64,000 nt of DNA, taken from the NCBI GenBank assembly GCA_013285505.1, contig CP053450.1, positions 2,340,796-2,404,795 of the forward strand, written 5' to 3'. Both the position numbers and the translations under genes were made by a program. The notes under the pieces are model-generated. The model had not been told where the DNA came from and made no database searches. It was given only the letters and a program-made list of their open reading frames with translations. Numbering within the stretch: position 1 is the stretch's first letter; every line of letters starts with the position of its first letter. Below are positions 55,824 to 64,000 of this stretch, piece after piece. Source of the stretch: Planctomycetota bacterium. Lineage in GTDB: Bacteria > Planctomycetota > Phycisphaerae > Phycisphaerales > UBA1924.

Positions 55824-56717
55824 CTACATCGCCCCCCCCTCAAACACCACCCTTTGCTTCTCGCTCCGCGGGTCGGGTTCGGGGACGGCACTGAGGAGCG
55901 ACTGCGTGTAGAGGTGCTGCGGGTCCTCGATGATCTGCTCGCGCGGGCCGTGCTCGACGATTTTGCCCTTGTACATCACCGCGATGTTCTTGCACACGTG
56001 CTGGATCACCGCCATGTCGTGCGAGATGAACAGGTAGCTCAGGCCGAACTCGCTCTGCAGGTCGCCCAGCAGGTTGATGATCTGGGCCTGGATCGAGACG
56101 TCGAGGGCGCTCGTCGGCTCGTCGCAGATGATGAACCGCGGCTGCAGGGCCAGCGCGCGCGCAATGCCGATCCGCTGCCGCTGCCCGCCGGAGAACTCGT
56201 GCGGGTACCGGTCGGCCGCGGCCTTGGGCATGCCGCACCGGACCAGAAGCTCCTCGGCCTTCTGCCGCAGTTCGTCCTTGTCCTTGACCAGCCCGTGGAT
56301 CACCAGCGGCTCGCCCACGATCGCCGCGATCCGCATGCGGGGGTTGAGCGACCCGGCAGGGTCCTGGAAGATGATCTGCATCTCCCGACGCATCGCCTTG
56401 AGCCCCGCCCCGTGGAGCTGGAAGATGTCCTTGCCCTCGAAGATCACCTGCCCGCCGCTGTGCGGCTGCAGGCGGAGGATCGTCCGGCCCACTGTCGTCT
56501 TGCCGCACCCCGACTCGCCCACCAGCCCGAGCGTCTCGCCCGGGGCGATGTCGAACGAGACCCCGTCCACCGCGCGGACGTAGTCGGTCACCCGCTGCAG
56601 CAGGCCGGACCGCACCGGGAAGTACGTCTTGAGATCGCGCACCGAGAGGAGCGGATCAACGGATCCGGAGGTCTGGTTCGCGGCGGAATCGGCGGCTGTG
56701 GGGGTGGCGGTCGTCAT
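55824..56717 (-). CDS. oligopeptide/dipeptide ABC transporter ATP-binding protein (OppF/DppF type)
   Basis: 297 residues from ATG 56717. All ABC signatures present: Walker A GLVGESGCGKTT, Q-loop IIFQDP, signature SGGQRQRIGIARAL, Walker B FIICDEPTSALD, H-loop FISHD. The N-terminal TYFPVRSGLLQRV and the oligo_HPY-like C-end (EDPQHLYTQSLLSAVPEPDP) are typical of OppF. Its partners (OppA, B, C, D) are not in the window; they may lie elsewhere or be lost. Confidence 0.92.
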   Translation of the reverse strand: MTTATPTAADSAANQTSGSVDPLLSVRDLKTYFPVRSGLLQRVTDYVRAVDGVSFDIAPGETLGLVGESGCGKTTVGRTILRLQPHSGGQVIFEGKDIFQLHGAGLKAMRREMQIIFQDPAGSLNPRMRIAAIVGEPLVIHGLVKDKDELRQKAEELLVRCGMPKAAADRYPHEFSGGQRQRIGIARALALQPRFIICDEPTSALDVSIQAQIINLLGDLQSEFGLSYLFISHDMAVIQHVCKNIAVMYKGKIVEHGPREQIIEDPQHLYTQSLLSAVPEPDPRSEKQRVVFEGGAM

Positions 56718-57387
56718 GGGATTCCAGTGTAGGTGAAGCCCCCCGCCCCGGTCGGGCCGCGCTGGTCCCGGGCCGGGGCGGTCCAGCGGGCGCGGCCGGG
56801 CGTGCCGATCTGGACGGTTTTCGGTGCCCGCCCGCATCGGCACACGCCCCGGCTGCGATTCCCCGACCACTGCGGCGGGCCGAGCGGTGCCGCGTCCGCC
56901 TCGCGGCACGGGCTCGCGGCGCGGGAACACGAGCGGGAACAGCGGATCCGGGGATGGCGATGTTGGCCAACACACACACCGAGCCGGGCACCGATCGGAG
57001 GGAATCCGCTCCGGGGGGGTCCCGCGGAGGGGGATTCCGGCCATCGGGCGGCGCGAGCAGCGCCCGGACGTCTAATCTGGCCCCAATGGCTTCCTTGGGC
57101 AGGGCCGGCCGGCCCGGGGATCGCTATGGTCACGCCCCGTGCGTTTCTGGCACGGTAATGCGGCCCGGCTCTTTTGGTGCCGCGGAATGGAACGCACCGC
57201 CCGATCTCCGCATCGGCACGGCCGGCTCGCGGCCGGCGCTCGGAGAGCCATCCGGCTCGATGGAGATGGCTCTGCACAAACCACAGTCCTCGAGCCCTCG
57301 TCGAGACGCAGAACCGAGGGCGAAGAGCGGAGTGCGCGGGCGGGCCTGATCGACGTGCCCCGAGAAGGATTCGAAGGAGCGGGAACC
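56718..57387. other. divergent intergenic region
   Basis: 670 bases between the OppF gene (minus) and the desaturase gene (plus). No convincing gene; the open frame extending upstream of the desaturase to 57139 has no family-like sequence. It should carry promoters for both directions, but I found no pair of boxes I would defend. Confidence 0.4.
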
Positions 57388-58383
57388 ATGGCAGCAGACC
57401 CAACGCCCGCCGCGCGCGCAAGGCCGGCAACGAACACCGGCACCACCGGCCAGACCGCCTGGGCCGATCTTGACCACACACGCGTGCGGCTCCGAGATAT
57501 CGCGCCGATCCTCTCGATCCACGCGATGTGCCTCGGCGTGATCTGGGTGGGGTGGAGTTGGGTCGCCGTCGCGGTCGCCGTCGCGCTCTACTTCATCCGG
57601 ATGTTCGTCATCACCGCGTTCTACCACCGCTACTTCTCGCACCGGACGTTCCGCACCCACCGCGCCGTGCAGTTCGCTTTCGCCCTGCTGGGGACGACCT
57701 CGGCCCAACGCGGCCCCTGCTGGTGGGCGGGCCACCACCGCGAGCACCACCGACACTCCGACGAAGAGCCCGACCTCCACTCGCCCTGGTGGAAGGGTGT
57801 CCTGTGGAGCCACACCGTCTGGTTCCTGACCGAGAAGGGCCGCGCAACCAACTGGCGGGCGATCCCGGATTGGCAGAAGTACCCGGAACTCGTGTGGCTC
57901 GAGCGGAACCACCTGATCGGCCCCGCGCTGCTGATCACGGCGATGGCGATCCTCGGCTGGACGCTCGGCGTCTGGGCCCCGGGCCTTGGCACCAACGGCT
58001 GGCAGATGGTCGTCTGGGGCTTTGCGATCTCCACCTCCGTGCTCTACCACGGCACGTTCACGATCAACTCGCTCGCGCACACCATCGGCTCGCAACGGTT
58101 CAAGACCGGCGACGACAGCCGCAACAACTGGTGGCTCGCGCTCATCACGCTCGGCGAGGGCTGGCACAACAACCACCACGAGTACCCCGGCACCGTCCGG
58201 CAGGGCTTCTACTGGTGGGAGTTCGATCCCGCCTACTGGATCCTCAAGGTCATGTCGTGGTTCGGCCTGGTCTGGGATCTGCGGCCGGTTCCCGCCTCGG
58301 TCTACGAGCGCGCCGAGCACGCCAAGGCCGAACGTGCCGCCGGAGTCGGCAGGCAACGGCAGCGATCCAGGGGGGCCGCGTGA
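57388..58383 (+). CDS. membrane fatty-acid desaturase (acyl-CoA delta-9 type)
   Basis: 331 residues from ATG 57388, with an AAGGAG site 9 bases upstream. The three histidine boxes are HRYFSH (80-85), HREHHRH (117-123) and HNNHH (260-264), as in stearoyl-CoA-type di-iron desaturases, with helices around them. It inserts a double bond into a saturated acyl chain, probably at position 9. It overlaps the FAD protein gene by 4 bases and opens a lipid-modification operon, supplying unsaturated chains to the methyltransferases. Confidence 0.9.
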   Translation: MAADPTPAARARPATNTGTTGQTAWADLDHTRVRLRDIAPILSIHAMCLGVIWVGWSWVAVAVAVALYFIRMFVITAFYHRYFSHRTFRTHRAVQFAFALLGTTSAQRGPCWWAGHHREHHRHSDEEPDLHSPWWKGVLWSHTVWFLTEKGRATNWRAIPDWQKYPELVWLERNHLIGPALLITAMAILGWTLGVWAPGLGTNGWQMVVWGFAISTSVLYHGTFTINSLAHTIGSQRFKTGDDSRNNWWLALITLGEGWHNNHHEYPGTVRQGFYWWEFDPAYWILKVMSWFGLVWDLRPVPASVYERAEHAKAERAAGVGRQRQRSRGAA

Positions 58384-59645
58384 AGATCGCCGTCGTCGGG
58401 GCTGGTATCAGTGGGCTGGTCTGCGCCTACCTGCTCGCGGCGGACCACGCCGTCACGCTCTTCGAACGCGAGCCCCGGCTCGGAGGCCACACCAACACCG
58501 CCCGCGTCGAGCACGAGGGCCGGACCGTCGCGGTGGACACGGGCTTCATCGTGTTCAACGACCGCAACTACCCCAACTTTTGCCGCCTGCTCGATCGGCT
58601 GCGGGTCGCCTCGCGCGAGACGACCATGTCCTTCAGCGTGCGGGACGACTCGACCGGCTTCGAGTTCGGCGGCTCGTCGGCCGCGGGCATCGTCGGCTCC
58701 GTGTCCAATGTCCTGCGGCCGCGCTGGTGGCGGGTGGTCCGGGGCGTTGCGCAGCTCGGCAAGCAGGGCAAGGCCTTGCTCGCCGAGGTGAGCGCGGAGA
58801 GTTCGCACCCCGTCACCATCGGGGATCTCTACCGGCAGCGGCGGTTCTCCAAGGGGTTTCTTGACGACTATCTCGTGCCGATGGCCGCGGCGATCTGGTC
58901 GGCCCCACGCGCCGCGCTCATGGATTTCCCCGCCGAGTTCTTCCTCCGATTCTTCGACAATCACGGCATGCTTGACCTGCGCGAGCGTCCCCAGTGGCGC
59001 ACCGTCGAGGGCGGCTCCGACGCCTACATCCGCGCGATGCGGGAAACGCTCGAGCCGATCGCCCGGACCGCGTGCGGCGTCCAACGGATCGAACGCACCC
59101 ACGACACGGTTCAGGTCTGGTCCGGCGCGCCAAGCACCTCTCCGGAGACCTTTGATCACGTCATCCTCGCAACACACTCAGACCAGGCCCTCGCCATGCT
59201 GGGCGATCCGAGCGACACCGAAAGGCAAGTGCTCGGCGCCATGCCCTACCAGGAGAACGAGACCGTCCTGCACACCGACGAGCGTCTCCTGCCGCGCAAA
59301 CGGCGTTGCTGGGCGGCGTGGAACTCCCGTCTCTCCGACGACGACCAACGCCCCGTCGCGGTGACCTACAACATGACGATGTTGCAGGGTCTGGAGACGC
59401 AGTCCCCGCTGTGCGTCACGCTCAACGACACCGACGCGATCGACCCTGCGAAGGTGCTCGCGAGGTACAGCTACCACCATCCGCTCTACACCATCGACGG
59501 CCAACGGGCACGGGCACGGTGGCCGGAGGTCAGCTCGCTCGAGCGGCGGACCCACTTCTGCGGTGCGTACTGGGGCAACGGCTTCCATGAGGACGGCGTC
59601 GTGAGCGCCCAGAGGGTCTGCGACGCGTTCGGAGTGGCACTGTGA
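58380..59645 (+). CDS. FAD-dependent oxidoreductase (amine-oxidase fold)
   Basis: 421 residues from GTG 58380 (GTGA overlap). The Rossmann motif VVGAGISGLVCAYLL is followed by the LGGHTNT and GFIVFNDRNYPNF segments that characterise the NAD(P)-binding 'amine oxidase' proteins always encoded next to DUF1365 and cyclopropane synthase. In proteobacteria this trio belongs to the sigma-E/ChrR singlet-oxygen regulon. Substrate is likely a lipid intermediate, not an amine; inferred from context. Confidence 0.88.
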   Translation: MKIAVVGAGISGLVCAYLLAADHAVTLFEREPRLGGHTNTARVEHEGRTVAVDTGFIVFNDRNYPNFCRLLDRLRVASRETTMSFSVRDDSTGFEFGGSSAAGIVGSVSNVLRPRWWRVVRGVAQLGKQGKALLAEVSAESSHPVTIGDLYRQRRFSKGFLDDYLVPMAAAIWSAPRAALMDFPAEFFLRFFDNHGMLDLRERPQWRTVEGGSDAYIRAMRETLEPIARTACGVQRIERTHDTVQVWSGAPSTSPETFDHVILATHSDQALAMLGDPSDTERQVLGAMPYQENETVLHTDERLLPRKRRCWAAWNSRLSDDDQRPVAVTYNMTMLQGLETQSPLCVTLNDTDAIDPAKVLARYSYHHPLYTIDGQRARARWPEVSSLERRTHFCGAYWGNGFHEDGVVSAQRVCDAFGVAL

Positions 59646-60481
59646 ATCTGCACAGCGCGATCTACGAAGGCCATGTTCGGCACCGGCGCCGCGACCCGGA
59701 GCACGCCTTCACGTTCCCGCTCTTCATGGTGTATCTCGATCTCCGGGAGGTAGACACGGTGCTCGCAATGTCACCATGGTGGGGGACCGAGTGGTGGCGC
59801 CCGGCCAGATTCCGCCCGGCCGACTACCACCTGCCCCCCGGGACGGGCGGCTCCGAACCGTCGCACACGGCAGAGGATCTCGACAGAGACGTCCGCGCCT
59901 GCGTTGAAGCGCAGCTCGGCCGCCGGCCCGACGGTCCCGTCCGTATGTTGACCCACCTGCGGTACTTCGGCCACATCTTCAACCCCGTGACGTTCTATTA
60001 CTGCTTCGATCGGTCCGAGCGGATCGACGCCGTGGTCGCGGAGATCACCAACACCCCGTGGGGTCAGCGTCACGCCTATGTGCTGGACGCCCGCCCGGCC
60101 CGCGAGCGGCGCCCCGCCTCCGGGCACCTCCGCTGGAAGTTTCAGAAGCGGTTCCACGTGTCCCCCTTCATGCCCATGGACATGGACTACGACTGGGCGT
60201 TCGTGCCGCCCGGCGACCGCCTCTTCGTGCACATGAATCTCCGCGACCGCGACGAGGCGGGCAAGGCGTTTGATGCGACGTTGCGGATGGACCGCCGCGA
60301 ACTCACACCGGGCGTCCTGCGCTCGGTGCTGGCCAGGCGCCCGCTCATGACCATGCAGGTGGTCGCGGGCATCCACATCGAGGCGCTGAAGCTCTGGCTC
60401 AAGCGAGCGCCCGTGTCCCGGCATCCGGGCTCGGCGCGGGCCCGATCGGTCTCCGCCGTCAGTGAGGGAATGCAGACATGA
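59642..60481 (+). CDS. DUF1365 protein
   Basis: 279 residues from GTG 59642, overlapping the FAD gene by 4 bases. LHSAIYEGHVRHRRRDPEHA at the start and LRYFGHIFNPVTFYYCFDRS in the middle are the usual DUF1365 landmarks, as is KRFHVSPFMPMDMDY. It is nearly always found between the FAD protein and a cyclopropane synthase. Biochemical role unknown; a fold resembling acyl-processing proteins has been suggested by context only. Confidence 0.9.
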   Translation: MNLHSAIYEGHVRHRRRDPEHAFTFPLFMVYLDLREVDTVLAMSPWWGTEWWRPARFRPADYHLPPGTGGSEPSHTAEDLDRDVRACVEAQLGRRPDGPVRMLTHLRYFGHIFNPVTFYYCFDRSERIDAVVAEITNTPWGQRHAYVLDARPARERRPASGHLRWKFQKRFHVSPFMPMDMDYDWAFVPPGDRLFVHMNLRDRDEAGKAFDATLRMDRRELTPGVLRSVLARRPLMTMQVVAGIHIEALKLWLKRAPVSRHPGSARARSVSAVSEGMQT

Positions 60482-60595
60482 CTCTGTTGGACACCGGGCC
60501 CCGCAACGCGGTCGTCGGGCGCGTCGGTCCGAGACAGGGCCGCCGCCGCATCCACGCGGAGACTCCGCCTGCTGGAGATCGCCGGCAGGGCCATC

Positions 60596-61849
60596 GTGCG
60601 TCGCGCGATCGAGAGAGTGCGCATCGGCAGCGTCAGAATCGAGGACACCGCGCGCGGCGAGACCCTGACCTCCCCCGGTAAGGCGGCCGACGAGAAGGAC
60701 CGCACCGCGGGTGCCGCTCCCGACGCCGCGCTGCGGGTGCTGGACCCGGCGCTCTTCAGCGCCGCCGCCTTCGGCGGCAGTCTCGGCATCGCCGAGGCCT
60801 ACATCGACGGCGCGTGGGAATCGGACGACCTGGCGGGGTTGATCGAAACGATGACCGCCAATCTCGCGGCCATGGACTCACTCGAGAGCCCCCTGGCGAG
60901 GCTGAGTGGCCCGCTCTCTCGCGCGGCCTACTGGCTCGAACGCAACACCCGCGCCGGGAGCCGAAGGAACATCGTCGCTCACTACGACTTAGGGAACGAG
61001 TTCTTTGGCCTCTTCCTTGACCCGACGATGTCGTACTCCTGCGGCATCTTCGAGAACGGCGCGGCAACACTCGAGGAAGCCCAGGTCGAGAAGATTGACC
61101 GTGCGTGCCGGAAGCTCGATTTGCGGCCGACCGACCACCTGCTCGAGATCGGCACCGGTTGGGGCGCCCTCGCCGTCCACGCCGCGGCCCGCTACGGGTG
61201 CCGCGTGACCACCACGACCATCTCCGACGAGCAGCACCGTCTCGCGACCAAACGTGTGCAGGACGCGGGGCTCGCCGATCGGGTCACCGTCCTCAAGCAG
61301 GACTACCGGGACCTCTCCGGGCATTTCGACAAACTGGTCAGCATCGAGATGGTCGAGGCCGTCGGTGCCGCCCAGCTGCCCACATTCTTCCAGGTCTGCT
61401 CAGAACGCCTCAAACCCGACGGCGCGGCGCTGATTCAGGCCATCGTGATCCGTGACCAGTTCTTCGCGAGGGCGGCTCGTCGGCGCGACTTCCTGAAGAA
61501 GTACATCTTCCCTGGCAGCTGCCTGCCGAGCGTCGAGGTGATGACACGTGCGGTTGCCGCACGAACCGACCTGCGTACATGGCACACCGAGGACCTTGCC
61601 CCGCACTACGCGACAACGCTCCGGATGTGGCGTGACGCGTTCAACGGCCGCCTCAACGACGTCCGGGCTCTCGGGTTCGACGGGCGGTTCATCAGGATGT
61701 GGGACTACTACCTCGCCTACTGCGAAGGGGCGTTCCGCGCACGCCATGTCGGCGTGGTGCAGACGCTGCTGACCAAGCCACTCAGCCGCATCGCGCCGGC
61801 GAGCGCACACGCGGCAGGGCAGGGCGTGAGGGGAGAAGGCCCGACGTGA
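60596..61849 (+). CDS. cyclopropane-fatty-acyl-phospholipid synthase-like methyltransferase 1, N-terminus frameshifted
   Basis: As read from GTG 60596 it has 417 residues with AHYDLGNEFFGLFLDPTMSY, motif I LLEIGTGWGALAVHAAARYG and VSIEMVEAVGAAQLPTFF, the standard CFA core. The native start is probably ATG 60478 (ATGA overlap with DUF1365), which is in another frame; deleting one base, for example in the CCCC at 60498-60501, joins MTLLDTGPATRSSG to the core through STRRLRLLEIAGRAIVRRAI. It uses SAM to methylate double bonds of membrane lipids, forming cyclopropane or methyl-branched chains. Confidence 0.88.
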   Translation: MRRAIERVRIGSVRIEDTARGETLTSPGKAADEKDRTAGAAPDAALRVLDPALFSAAAFGGSLGIAEAYIDGAWESDDLAGLIETMTANLAAMDSLESPLARLSGPLSRAAYWLERNTRAGSRRNIVAHYDLGNEFFGLFLDPTMSYSCGIFENGAATLEEAQVEKIDRACRKLDLRPTDHLLEIGTGWGALAVHAAARYGCRVTTTTISDEQHRLATKRVQDAGLADRVTVLKQDYRDLSGHFDKLVSIEMVEAVGAAQLPTFFQVCSERLKPDGAALIQAIVIRDQFFARAARRRDFLKKYIFPGSCLPSVEVMTRAVAARTDLRTWHTEDLAPHYATTLRMWRDAFNGRLNDVRALGFDGRFIRMWDYYLAYCEGAFRARHVGVVQTLLTKPLSRIAPASAHAAGQGVRGEGPT

Positions 61850-62430
61850 TCCGCTGGCTCGTGATCATCGTGAATCTGTTCGCCTACGACATCTGCTGGA
61901 CGCTGACGATGTTCGGCGCGGGCCGCTCGTGGTGGTGGGTGGCCATCGGTGTGACCGCCCTGAGCGTCGCCGGACAGCTCGCGATCTCTCCGGTGTGGCG
62001 AAAGGAGGCCGCCATCATTCTGGGAGGCGCTCTCGTCGGCGTCGTCACCGACGCGATCGGGATGCGCCTCGGGATGTTCAGCTATCGGGCCGGATCCGGC
62101 GTCCAGTTCTGGATCGTGTTCTTCGCGCTGTGGGCCAACTTCGGCACGGTCCTCCGGCCGAGCCTGTTCTGGATGTGGAACAGGCCGCTGCTGGCCGCCC
62201 TCCTCGGCGCAGCGGGCGGTCCTCTCGCCTACTGGATCGGCTCCCGCATCGGCGCGATCAATCTCGGCGACTCCGTCGCGGCATCGCTCGTCTGGTTCGG
62301 CGTGCAATACGCGGTCCTTACCCCCGCGTGGATGTTCGCCGCGAGGCGTGTCATCGGCGAGCGGGCCGGAAGAGATCTTCGATCGTCTCCGAACGAAGCG
62401 ACGCCAGCAGAAGGTAGACCAGCGCCGTGA
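61846..62430 (+). CDS. DUF2878 membrane protein
   Basis: 194 residues from GTG 61846 (GTGA overlap). Four to five helices; the opening WLVIIVNLFAYDICWTLTMF and GALVGVVTDAIGMRLGMF are typical of DUF2878, found in the same operon as the FAD/DUF1365/CFA trio elsewhere. Its last 80 bases overlap the convergent DUF1475-like gene. Function unknown; probably membrane component of the lipid-modification pathway. Confidence 0.82.
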   Translation: MIRWLVIIVNLFAYDICWTLTMFGAGRSWWWVAIGVTALSVAGQLAISPVWRKEAAIILGGALVGVVTDAIGMRLGMFSYRAGSGVQFWIVFFALWANFGTVLRPSLFWMWNRPLLAALLGAAGGPLAYWIGSRIGAINLGDSVAASLVWFGVQYAVLTPAWMFAARRVIGERAGRDLRSSPNEATPAEGRPAP

Positions 62431-62683
62431 GATTCCCAGTCAGGCACAACCCGATCCACCACAGCAGCGAGCGGCCGACGCTCCGCTCGCGGTACGCGAT
62501 CCAGCCGCCAATCACCAACAGGCCGATGTACAGATCGACAAGCGTGGTCACGCCCCAGCGCGTGTCCGCGGTCTCTCTAAGCCCGCGGCCGAGCGACATC
62601 TCCAGCGAAGAGAACACAATCATCGCCACGAGCGCGACGATACCGGCGGCCGACACGACGGAGACAGTTCGTACAGGTGACAT
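62351..62683 (-). CDS. DUF1475-like small membrane protein
   Basis: 110 residues from ATG 62683 with GGAG 7 bases upstream. Three helices; TRWGVTTLVDLYIGLLVIGG and WIAYRERSVGRSLLW resemble DUF1475 proteins, which occur in these operons. It is transcribed against the operon and overlaps the DUF2878 gene by 80 bases tail to tail, which is unusual. Function unknown. Confidence 0.75.
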   Translation of the reverse strand: MSPVRTVSVVSAAGIVALVAMIVFSSLEMSLGRGLRETADTRWGVTTLVDLYIGLLVIGGWIAYRERSVGRSLLWWIGLCLTGNLTALVYLLLASLRSETIEDLFRPARR

Positions 62684-62752
62684 GGTGAAGCTCCAAAGGG
62701 ATCAGGGACCGCGAGTCTGCTTTGTAGGTTCTCGAAGAAAGGGTGGTGCCGG

Positions 62753-63565
62753 ATGCTGAGCCCGGGTGAACAATTCGGCTGGATCGCGGCGGGGGCCGGG
62801 CTGGTCATGGCGCTGCTCTGGATCCTGCAACTGCGGACGAAGGACGCCGGGGTCGTGGATGTCGGGTGGGCGGCCTGCCTGGGCACCGCGGCCATCTTCT
62901 GCGGCCTGACCGGTGAGGGGGACGTCGCACGACGAGCGATTATCGCCTCCATCGGCGGACTCTGGGGCTATCGCCTCGCCTGGCACCTGCTGACCGACCG
63001 CGTGCTCAGCGGTCCCGAGGACGGCCGCTATCAGATGATGCGGGAGAAGCTGGGGTCACGCATCAACCCCGCGCTCTTTGCCTTCTTCGAGGCGCAGGCG
63101 GTGCTCGTGGTGCTCCTCTCGGTGCCCTTCGTGCTCGCCGCGAGCGATCCGCGGGCCGGGCCGGGTGTGCTGGACTTCCTGGGTGCGGGCGTGTGGGTCA
63201 CCGGGCTGCTCGGCGAGTCGCTCGCGGACGCCCAGCTCAAGAAGTTCAAGCGCGATCCCGACAGCAAGGGCCGGGTCTGCGACGTTGGGCTGTGGAGATA
63301 CTCCCGCCATCCCAACTACTTCTTCGAATGGCTCATGTGGATCGGGTACGCCCTGGTCGCCACGCTCGCGCCGTGGGGATGGGTGGCATGGACCGCGCCG
63401 GGAATGATCCTTTTCTTTGTGCTCAAGGTCACCGGCATCCCGCCGACCGAGGCCCGCGCCCTCAAGTCCCGCGGCGACGCCTACCGCCGTTACCAGCGCA
63501 CGACCAGCGCGTTCTTCCCGTGGTTCCCCAAAGACGACACGACGCAAACCGAGGACCCGTCATGA
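62753..63565 (+). CDS. DUF1295 membrane protein (steroid 5-alpha-reductase-like fold)
   Basis: 270 residues. Six or so helices; the conserved C-terminal VGLWRYSRHPNYFFEWLMWI and SRGDAYRRYQRTTSAFFPWF segments match DUF1295 proteins, related to NADPH-dependent 5-alpha-reductases. In proteobacterial operons it follows DUF2878. It may reduce an enone or unsaturated lipid intermediate; that is inference. Overlaps the next gene by 4 bases (ATGA). Confidence 0.88.
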   Translation: MLSPGEQFGWIAAGAGLVMALLWILQLRTKDAGVVDVGWAACLGTAAIFCGLTGEGDVARRAIIASIGGLWGYRLAWHLLTDRVLSGPEDGRYQMMREKLGSRINPALFAFFEAQAVLVVLLSVPFVLAASDPRAGPGVLDFLGAGVWVTGLLGESLADAQLKKFKRDPDSKGRVCDVGLWRYSRHPNYFFEWLMWIGYALVATLAPWGWVAWTAPGMILFFVLKVTGIPPTEARALKSRGDAYRRYQRTTSAFFPWFPKDDTTQTEDPS

Positions 63566-64000
63566 CGACGACCACCATCGAAACTCCGGCCCGGGACGAG
63601 ACCGCCCCGCCGCCCGCCGCCGCGTGGTACGAGGGCGTGCTCGATCGCGGCCTGCTCCCCGACGCTGTGCTCCGCGCAGGTATCCGCCGACGGCTCTGGT
63701 CGCGCATCCGACACGAAGAACGCGGCACGATCGACCAACGCTCCGCCCGCTTCCGCGAGCTCCTCGAGAGCCTCTCCCAGGCCCCGGTCGCGATCCACAC
63801 GCAGGAGGCCAACGAACAGCATTACGAGCTGCCCCCGCCCTTCTTTCAGCTCTGCCTCGGACCACGTTTGAAATACAGCAGCGGCTACTGGCCCGCCGGC
63901 GTGAGTGACCTGACCGCCGCCGAGGAGGCCATGCTCGCGCTCAGCTGCGAGCGGGCCGGCCTGCAGGACGGGATGGACATCCTCGAGCTCGGCTGCGGCT
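63562..64000 (+). CDS. cyclopropane-synthase-like SAM methyltransferase 2 (partial)
   Basis: 146 residues are visible from ATG 63562 before the window ends. NEQHYELPPPFFQLCLGPRL followed by KYSSGYWPAG and motif I ILELGCG match the CFA superfamily but differ from copy 1 in the N-domain (YEGVLDRGLLPDAVLRAGIR). Two distinct CFA-type enzymes in one operon suggests successive or alternative modification of the chain. The rest lies outside the window. Confidence 0.85.
   Translation, partial: MTTTTIETPARDETAPPPAAAWYEGVLDRGLLPDAVLRAGIRRRLWSRIRHEERGTIDQRSARFRELLESLSQAPVAIHTQEANEQHYELPPPFFQLCLGPRLKYSSGYWPAGVSDLTAAEEAMLALSCERAGLQDGMDILELGCG

Noticed and set aside
56718..57387. N-terminal extension of the desaturase to 57,139
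   Set aside because: The added 83 residues have no hydrophobic or family-like pattern, whereas ATG 57,388 has a good ribosome site and normal family length.
1..64000. CRISPR arrays
   Set aside because: I saw no series of regularly spaced identical repeats with unique spacers; the repeats at 52-56 kb are irregular and dispersed.

Overview
The window is high-GC bacterial DNA, most likely from a planctomycete of the Phycisphaerae type. This rests on several protein families I associate with that group: small accessory proteins on a mobile element, H-X9-DG-like proteins lacking a pilin helix, a membrane protein ending in a CxxC...CxxC zinc ribbon, and an integrase relic of planctomycete style. 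It also fits the two-ATPase pilus cluster and the dispersed intergenic repeats that flank the accessory genes. The assignment is an inference from content, not from a marker gene.

Region 1 (1 to about 18,523) looks like one end of an integrated conjugative element. It carries the C-terminal end of a MobF-type relaxase with its helicase domain, a small hypothetical gene, a VirD4/TraD-type coupling protein, a membrane protein and a secreted coiled-coil protein. An AbiE toxin-antitoxin pair with a palindromic promoter follows, then two small planctomycete-type accessory genes, then about 1.7 kb of structured non-coding DNA that holds a group II intron domain V relic. Next comes a minus-strand heavy-metal operon, in transcription order TolC-like outer membrane factor, membrane fusion protein (broken by an in-frame TAG), HME-RND pump, His-rich lipoprotein, CDF transporter, with a Cys/His-rich small protein upstream. 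The element appears to end inside a tRNA-Gly(CCC) gene whose 5' half survives at 18,523-18,560.

Region 2 (18,704-24,118) is a tightly overlapping six-gene minus-strand operon: FMN-dependent glutamate-synthase-like protein with an N-terminal Rieske domain, LCAT-like lipoprotein, two tiny membrane proteins, a ferric-reductase-like/Rieske fusion and a membrane-anchored companion. It is followed by a decayed tyrosine-recombinase fragment beside an intact tRNA-Gly(TCC). Region 3 (24,609-29,269) holds an RluA pseudouridine synthase fused to a methyltransferase, a GH29 alpha-L-fucosidase and a stand-alone CoaB.

Region 4 (29,566-45,790) is a plus-strand type IV pilus/type II secretion cluster: PilB-like ATPase, PilT, second PilB/GspE-like ATPase, PilC/GspF, four prepilin-like proteins and a very large GspK-like protein, followed by tRNA-Pro(TGG). 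Region 5 (46,055-56,717) is mixed chromosome: GNAT, NTF2-like protein, zinc-ribbon membrane protein, S41 protease, MgtC, CPA1 antiporter, PepSY protein, paired H-X9-DG proteins, an FN3-like planctomycete protein, an AT-richer orphan gene between repeat copies, and an OppF/DppF ATPase. Region 6 (57,388-64,000) is a fatty-acid modification operon (desaturase, FAD oxidoreductase, DUF1365, cyclopropane synthase, DUF2878, DUF1475, DUF1295, second cyclopropane-synthase-like methyltransferase) resembling operons of the proteobacterial singlet-oxygen response.

Five genes (RluA-methyltransferase, S41 protease, CPA1 antiporter twice, first cyclopropane synthase) are each restored by deleting exactly one base. 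That points to a systematic assembly artefact or real gene decay, and these calls should be treated as frameshifted rather than lost.
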